Part shown: positions 16,301-17,745 of the stretch, piece after piece
How positions within the stretch are numbered: position 1 is the first letter of the stretch
Layout: every line of letters begins with the position of its first letter
Assembly: GCA_937910975.1 (NCBI GenBank)
Contig: CALEMZ010000433.1
Span: 1-17,745, forward strand
Direction of reading: 5' to 3'
Length of the DNA stretch: 17,745 nucleotides
Source: an uncultured Pseudorhodobacter sp.
Lineage (GTDB): Bacteria > Pseudomonadota > Alphaproteobacteria > Rhodobacterales > Rhodobacteraceae
Notes under the pieces: generated by a model
Databases searched by the model: none
What the model saw: the letters and a program-made list of their open reading frames with translations, nothing else
What the model was told of the DNA's origin: nothing
Translations under genes and position numbers: made by a program

Positions 16301-17200
16301 CAGGGTCCGTTACAAGGCGGTGCTGAGATTGGAGGGGCGATCCAGGTTCGAGAGGCAGAGCTTAGGGTTCCAAGTTCTAGCTTTGCGACGATTGGCTCAG
16401 TTCCCGGCCTTAAGCACAAGAACGAGCCTGCGCGCGTTCAGGCTACGCGTGCCAAAGCTGGTCTCTTTGACCTTGGAGCAGCGTCAGAAAACGGTAACGC
16501 CGCACGACCATTCAGGCTTAATCTAGTCATAGATGCGCCGTCTCACATTTTCTTACGGGGCCGTGGCATCGATGCAGAACTTGGCGGGCGGGTTACCCTG
16601 AGTGGCACGACCGAAAATGTTATCCCAAGTGGCAGCTTTGACTTGATCAGAGGGCGGCTGGATATTTTGGGAAAACGCCTTGTTCTGGATGAGGCACATC
16701 TCCGGTTGCAAGGTGGCCTGATCCCGCACCTTAACATCATCGCCACCAATGAAAGCGATGACGTTACCACCTCAGTGGTGATAACGGGCCGCGCGGATGA
16801 GCCGGAGATCAGTTTCCAATCAATGCCCGATCTTCCACAAGAGGAAGTCTTGGCACGGTTGCTTTTCGATAGTGGGTTGCAGAACATATCGGCTCTTCAG
16901 GCCGCGCAACTTGCCTCTGCGGTGGCCACTTTGGCAGGTAAGGGAGGCGAGGGGATCGTCGGGCGTTTACGCAAGAACTTCGGCCTTGATGACCTTGATC
17001 TTGCGAGTGATGCAGAAGGTAATTTGACTCTGAAAGCCGGTAAATACATCTCAAAACGGGTCTATACGGAAGTTGAGGTTGATCAGCAGGGGCGCAGCAA
17101 GATCAGCCTGAATCTTGACATGAAAAACGCTACGGCGCGCGGCTCAGTGGGGGCCGATGGTCAGGCGGGCATTGGGATATTTGTCGAAAAAGACTACTGA
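13370..17200 (+). CDS. tamB: TamB, periplasm-spanning translocation/assembly module protein
   Basis: This is a 1276-residue AsmA-like protein, similar in length to E. coli TamB (1259). The N-terminus MRAIWFAIVFLLALPF is a membrane anchor or signal peptide ending in TAAA/QDD. A long beta-rich body of short repeated strands follows, rich in Gly, Leu and Ala, expected to form the hydrophobic groove seen in this family. The C-terminal 350 residues are the TamB (DUF490) domain, including SFDLIRGRLDILGKRLVLDE, PEISFQSMPDLPQEEVLARL and KYISKRVYTEVEVDQQGRSK. The protein would link inner membrane to TamA and help move lipid or assemble outer-membrane proteins. The ATG at 13370 shares one base with the tamA stop (TGATG); a TTG at 13367 is a less likely start. 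Residues 541-816 hold tandem 99-residue repeats, listed separately. Confidence 0.95.
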   Translation: MRAIWFAIVFLLALPFTAAAQDDRDALTAFLEDNLSGAGRQVTVTGFSGAFSARAEMESLSIADSEGVWLTLNNVVLDWSRASLLRGVVDITELLADEVIVARKPIAEATGVPAPEATGFALPELPVSVSIKKLVAKRIQLGPSILGQSFEGSLEASANLEGGQGNAELRLLRTDAGPNASLGLKAGYANLSRELAIDLELTEDPGGIAATLLDLPGTPSVTLTIAGAGPLDDFAAKMDLRTDGAERLRGDVTLKGQEGGAQKFQLALDGDIAPLFLPDYAAFFGSAVGLKAEGLRSQSGQVDLTALRLNTRALVLDGAATIAADGLPQRFSLVGRLGLPDGTPVLLPLGGGGEARVASVDLKIGFDAAKGDGWSAAISLTGLQRDDVALAQASMTGSGRINRRAGKGGPIVGGTVKFDAQGVMPRDRAIAEALGSDFDGKLIFDWQKGGVGLRIGRLELFEAGYNIVTSARIGDVESGFRLRGSVDARYEDLSRLSSLAGRKIGGAGTLSISGQANPLGGEFDAAGRVSGSDIRVGVAEVDNLLTGASTIEFAVGRSTKGTFLRKLDINAQDLTVAVSGKLASDGSDLKGTLRFANLETLGPDYRGSLTADATFSGTPTLGRITLDGLAEGLMIGRRQADALTSGQSRLSIEIGLRGNRLEIAKAEIGNAQINAALLGYYDPIRSDLTANIALPSLTPLGVNYHGALSMQVKATGTADVGRVEFAGQGNDLALGNTEADRLLAGQSTLQAAVNFRNRRLVIESATLSNPQITADATGRITDDVRRVQLQAKLTNLALLVPDFPGVVSIAGTLSEGGDGITLDLAGTGPGGIDARVSGRLAANMRSADLAISGTAQAALADAFLGERSISGQTQFDLRLNGPLELSSLSGRATLSNGRFSAPNLPFGLQEIQSSVTLGANAAQLSMTSSPSTGGTFGVEGRIGLAAPNIADLRIGLRNIILKDPELYEVLLGGEVTVQGPLQGGAEIGGAIQVREAELRVPSSSFATIGSVPGLKHKNEPARVQATRAKAGLFDLGAASENGNAARPFRLNLVIDAPSHIFLRGRGIDAELGGRVTLSGTTENVIPSGSFDLIRGRLDILGKRLVLDEAHLRLQGGLIPHLNIIATNESDDVTTSVVITGRADEPEISFQSMPDLPQEEVLARLLFDSGLQNISALQAAQLASAVATLAGKGGEGIVGRLRKNFGLDDLDLASDAEGNLTLKAGKYISKRVYTEVEVDQQGRSKISLNLDMKNATARGSVGADGQAGIGIFVEKDY
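14990..15817 (+). repeat. Tandem 99-residue repeats inside tamB
   Basis: Three units start with VDNLLTGAST (14990, residue 541), ADALTSGQSR (15287, residue 640) and ADRLLAGQST (15584, residue 739), so the first two units are each exactly 99 codons. Each has a later segment aligning LETLGPDYRGSL, LTPLGVNYHGAL and LALLVPDFPGVV. The third stops after about 78 codons. A half unit starting LSSLAGRKIGGAG (about 14855, residue 496) precedes the first. Similarity is at protein level, not nucleotide level, so this is an old structural duplication of the groove-forming region rather than a recent DNA repeat. Confidence 0.75.
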
Positions 17201-17316
17201 CGCGAGGCTGCCTCAAGCTCGGCATCAACTGTTGCGCCCAGTAAGACAGAGAAAGCCGAAAGATAGACCCACCTCAGCAAGGCAGCAACGGCGCCAGACA
17301 GAACCGGGGCAGAGCC
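17194..17316 (-). pseudogene. Remnant of a YihY/BrkB-type membrane protein C-terminus
   Basis: In the gap after tamB the minus strand is open for 40 codons, from just after an in-frame TAA (17319-17317) to the TAG at 17196-17194, which overlaps the tamB stop region. The reading contains RWVYLSAFSVLLGATVDAEL. This resembles the last transmembrane helix and tail of YihY/virulence factor BrkB proteins, which typically end LLLWFYLSAFVVLLGAE-NAELE. Complete members are about 280-330 residues with six helices, so only the tail survives, directly behind the radC stop on the same strand. No start codon or ribosome binding site is seen. The assignment rests on this short match from memory; chance similarity of a hydrophobic run cannot be excluded. 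Confidence 0.5.
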
Positions 17317-17321
17317 TTAAG

Positions 17322-17745
17322 CTACAAATATCCCTCGGCGCGAAAGCTCAACTCTCGTTCCTTTCCGATGATCAGATGGTCATGCACCGTGATGCCGAAA
17401 ACCTGCGCAGCATCCAGAATTTGCCCGGTCATGGTGATATCGGCATCCGAAGGCGTTGGGTCGCCAGATGGATGATTATGTACCAAAATCAAAGCGCTGG
17501 CGTTCAACTCTAAGGCGCGCTTCACCACCTCACGCGGATAGACCGGCACATGGTCGACCGTACCGCGCGACTGTTCTTCATCGGCGATCAGTACATTCTT
17601 GCGGTCAAGATAGAGAATGCGAAACTGTTCCGTCTCCCGATGGGCCATGGCCGTGTGGCAATAATCCAACAGAGCATTCCATGATGTAAGCACCGCCCGG
17701 TTCATCACCCGCGCCCGCATCATTCGCTGGGCCGAAGCTTCCACG
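17322..17745 (-). CDS. radC: RadC family JAB-domain protein (partial, 5' end beyond window)
   Basis: About 141 codons of the C-terminal part are present, ending in TAG at 17324-17322; the frame is still open at the window edge, so the N-terminal helix-hairpin-helix portion lies outside. The JAB/MPN metalloprotein signature HNHPSGDPTPSDAD is complete, with the two histidines, serine and aspartate of the JAMM zinc site. Preceding it are FRILYLDRKNVLIADEEQ and YPREVVKRALELNASALILV, and after it ILDAAQVFGITVHDHLIIG, all typical of RadC (UPF0758). Despite the name, a DNA-repair role has not been upheld in E. coli, and the biochemical function of the family remains uncertain. The GTG at 17744 is internal and not proposed as the start. 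Confidence 0.93.
   Translation of the reverse strand, partial: VEASAQRMMRARVMNRAVLTSWNALLDYCHTAMAHRETEQFRILYLDRKNVLIADEEQSRGTVDHVPVYPREVVKRALELNASALILVHNHPSGDPTPSDADITMTGQILDAAQVFGITVHDHLIIGKERELSFRAEGYL

Noticed and set aside
1..17745. Search for tRNA, rRNA, CRISPR arrays, IS ends, integrase or phage genes
   Set aside because: Nothing recognisable on either strand; the scar near 9260 also lacks terminal repeats or a target-site duplication that would point to a transposon.

Overview
The window looks like ordinary chromosome from a marine alphaproteobacterium of the Rhodobacteraceae (Roseobacter group). Evidence is the gene families rather than any marker gene: two Hint-domain proteins of the roseobacter type, a TamA/TamB pair whose TamB starts with a signal-like segment, RNase R, DapE, an MltB-type lytic transglycosylase, a di-heme cytochrome c peroxidase and RadC. 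I see no rRNA, tRNA, CRISPR array, transposase or phage gene.

Layout. At the left edge (1-207, +) lies the 3' end of an unrecognised acidic protein. It converges on two adjacent minus-strand genes. The promoter-proximal one (1266-2840) encodes a choice-of-anchor L / cadherin-like / Hint protein with an intact Hint cysteine. The second (248-1261) encodes a Hint-like protein whose cysteine and conserved histidine positions are occupied by Trp and Gln. A 308-base divergent spacer separates these from a plus-strand group: dapE and a GNAT acetyltransferase (overlapping by 4 bases), rnr (RNase R), and a secreted lytic transglycosylase with its own plausible promoter.

From 8471 to 10060 there is a genetic scar. 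The 3' part of an aldo/keto reductase gene (minus) meets, head to head, the 3' part of a CRTAC1-type FG-GAP/ASPIC-UnbV gene (plus). Both have lost their 5' ends at the same point near 9257-9262, so a deletion, an inversion breakpoint or a misjoined assembly lies there. The ASPIC fragment converges, with five bases between, on a periplasmic di-heme cytochrome c peroxidase (10066-11391, minus).

A 170-base divergent region follows, containing a spaced inverted repeat, and then the tamA-tamB operon (11562-17200, +). These genes encode an outer-membrane BamA-superfamily barrel and a very long periplasm-spanning partner joined by a TGATG overlap; TamB carries a clear 99-residue internal repeat. Beyond tamB, 40 codons of what looks like the C-terminus of a YihY/BrkB membrane protein survive on the minus strand, and then a RadC-type JAB protein runs off the right edge.

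Functionally the window is a mix of cell-envelope work (lysine/peptidoglycan precursor DapE, murein cleavage, TamAB envelope assembly), RNA turnover and secreted or periplasmic proteins. The points most worth a second look are the double truncation at about 9260, the active/degenerate Hint pair, the YihY remnant and the TamB repeats. I found no convincing new defence or mobile system here.
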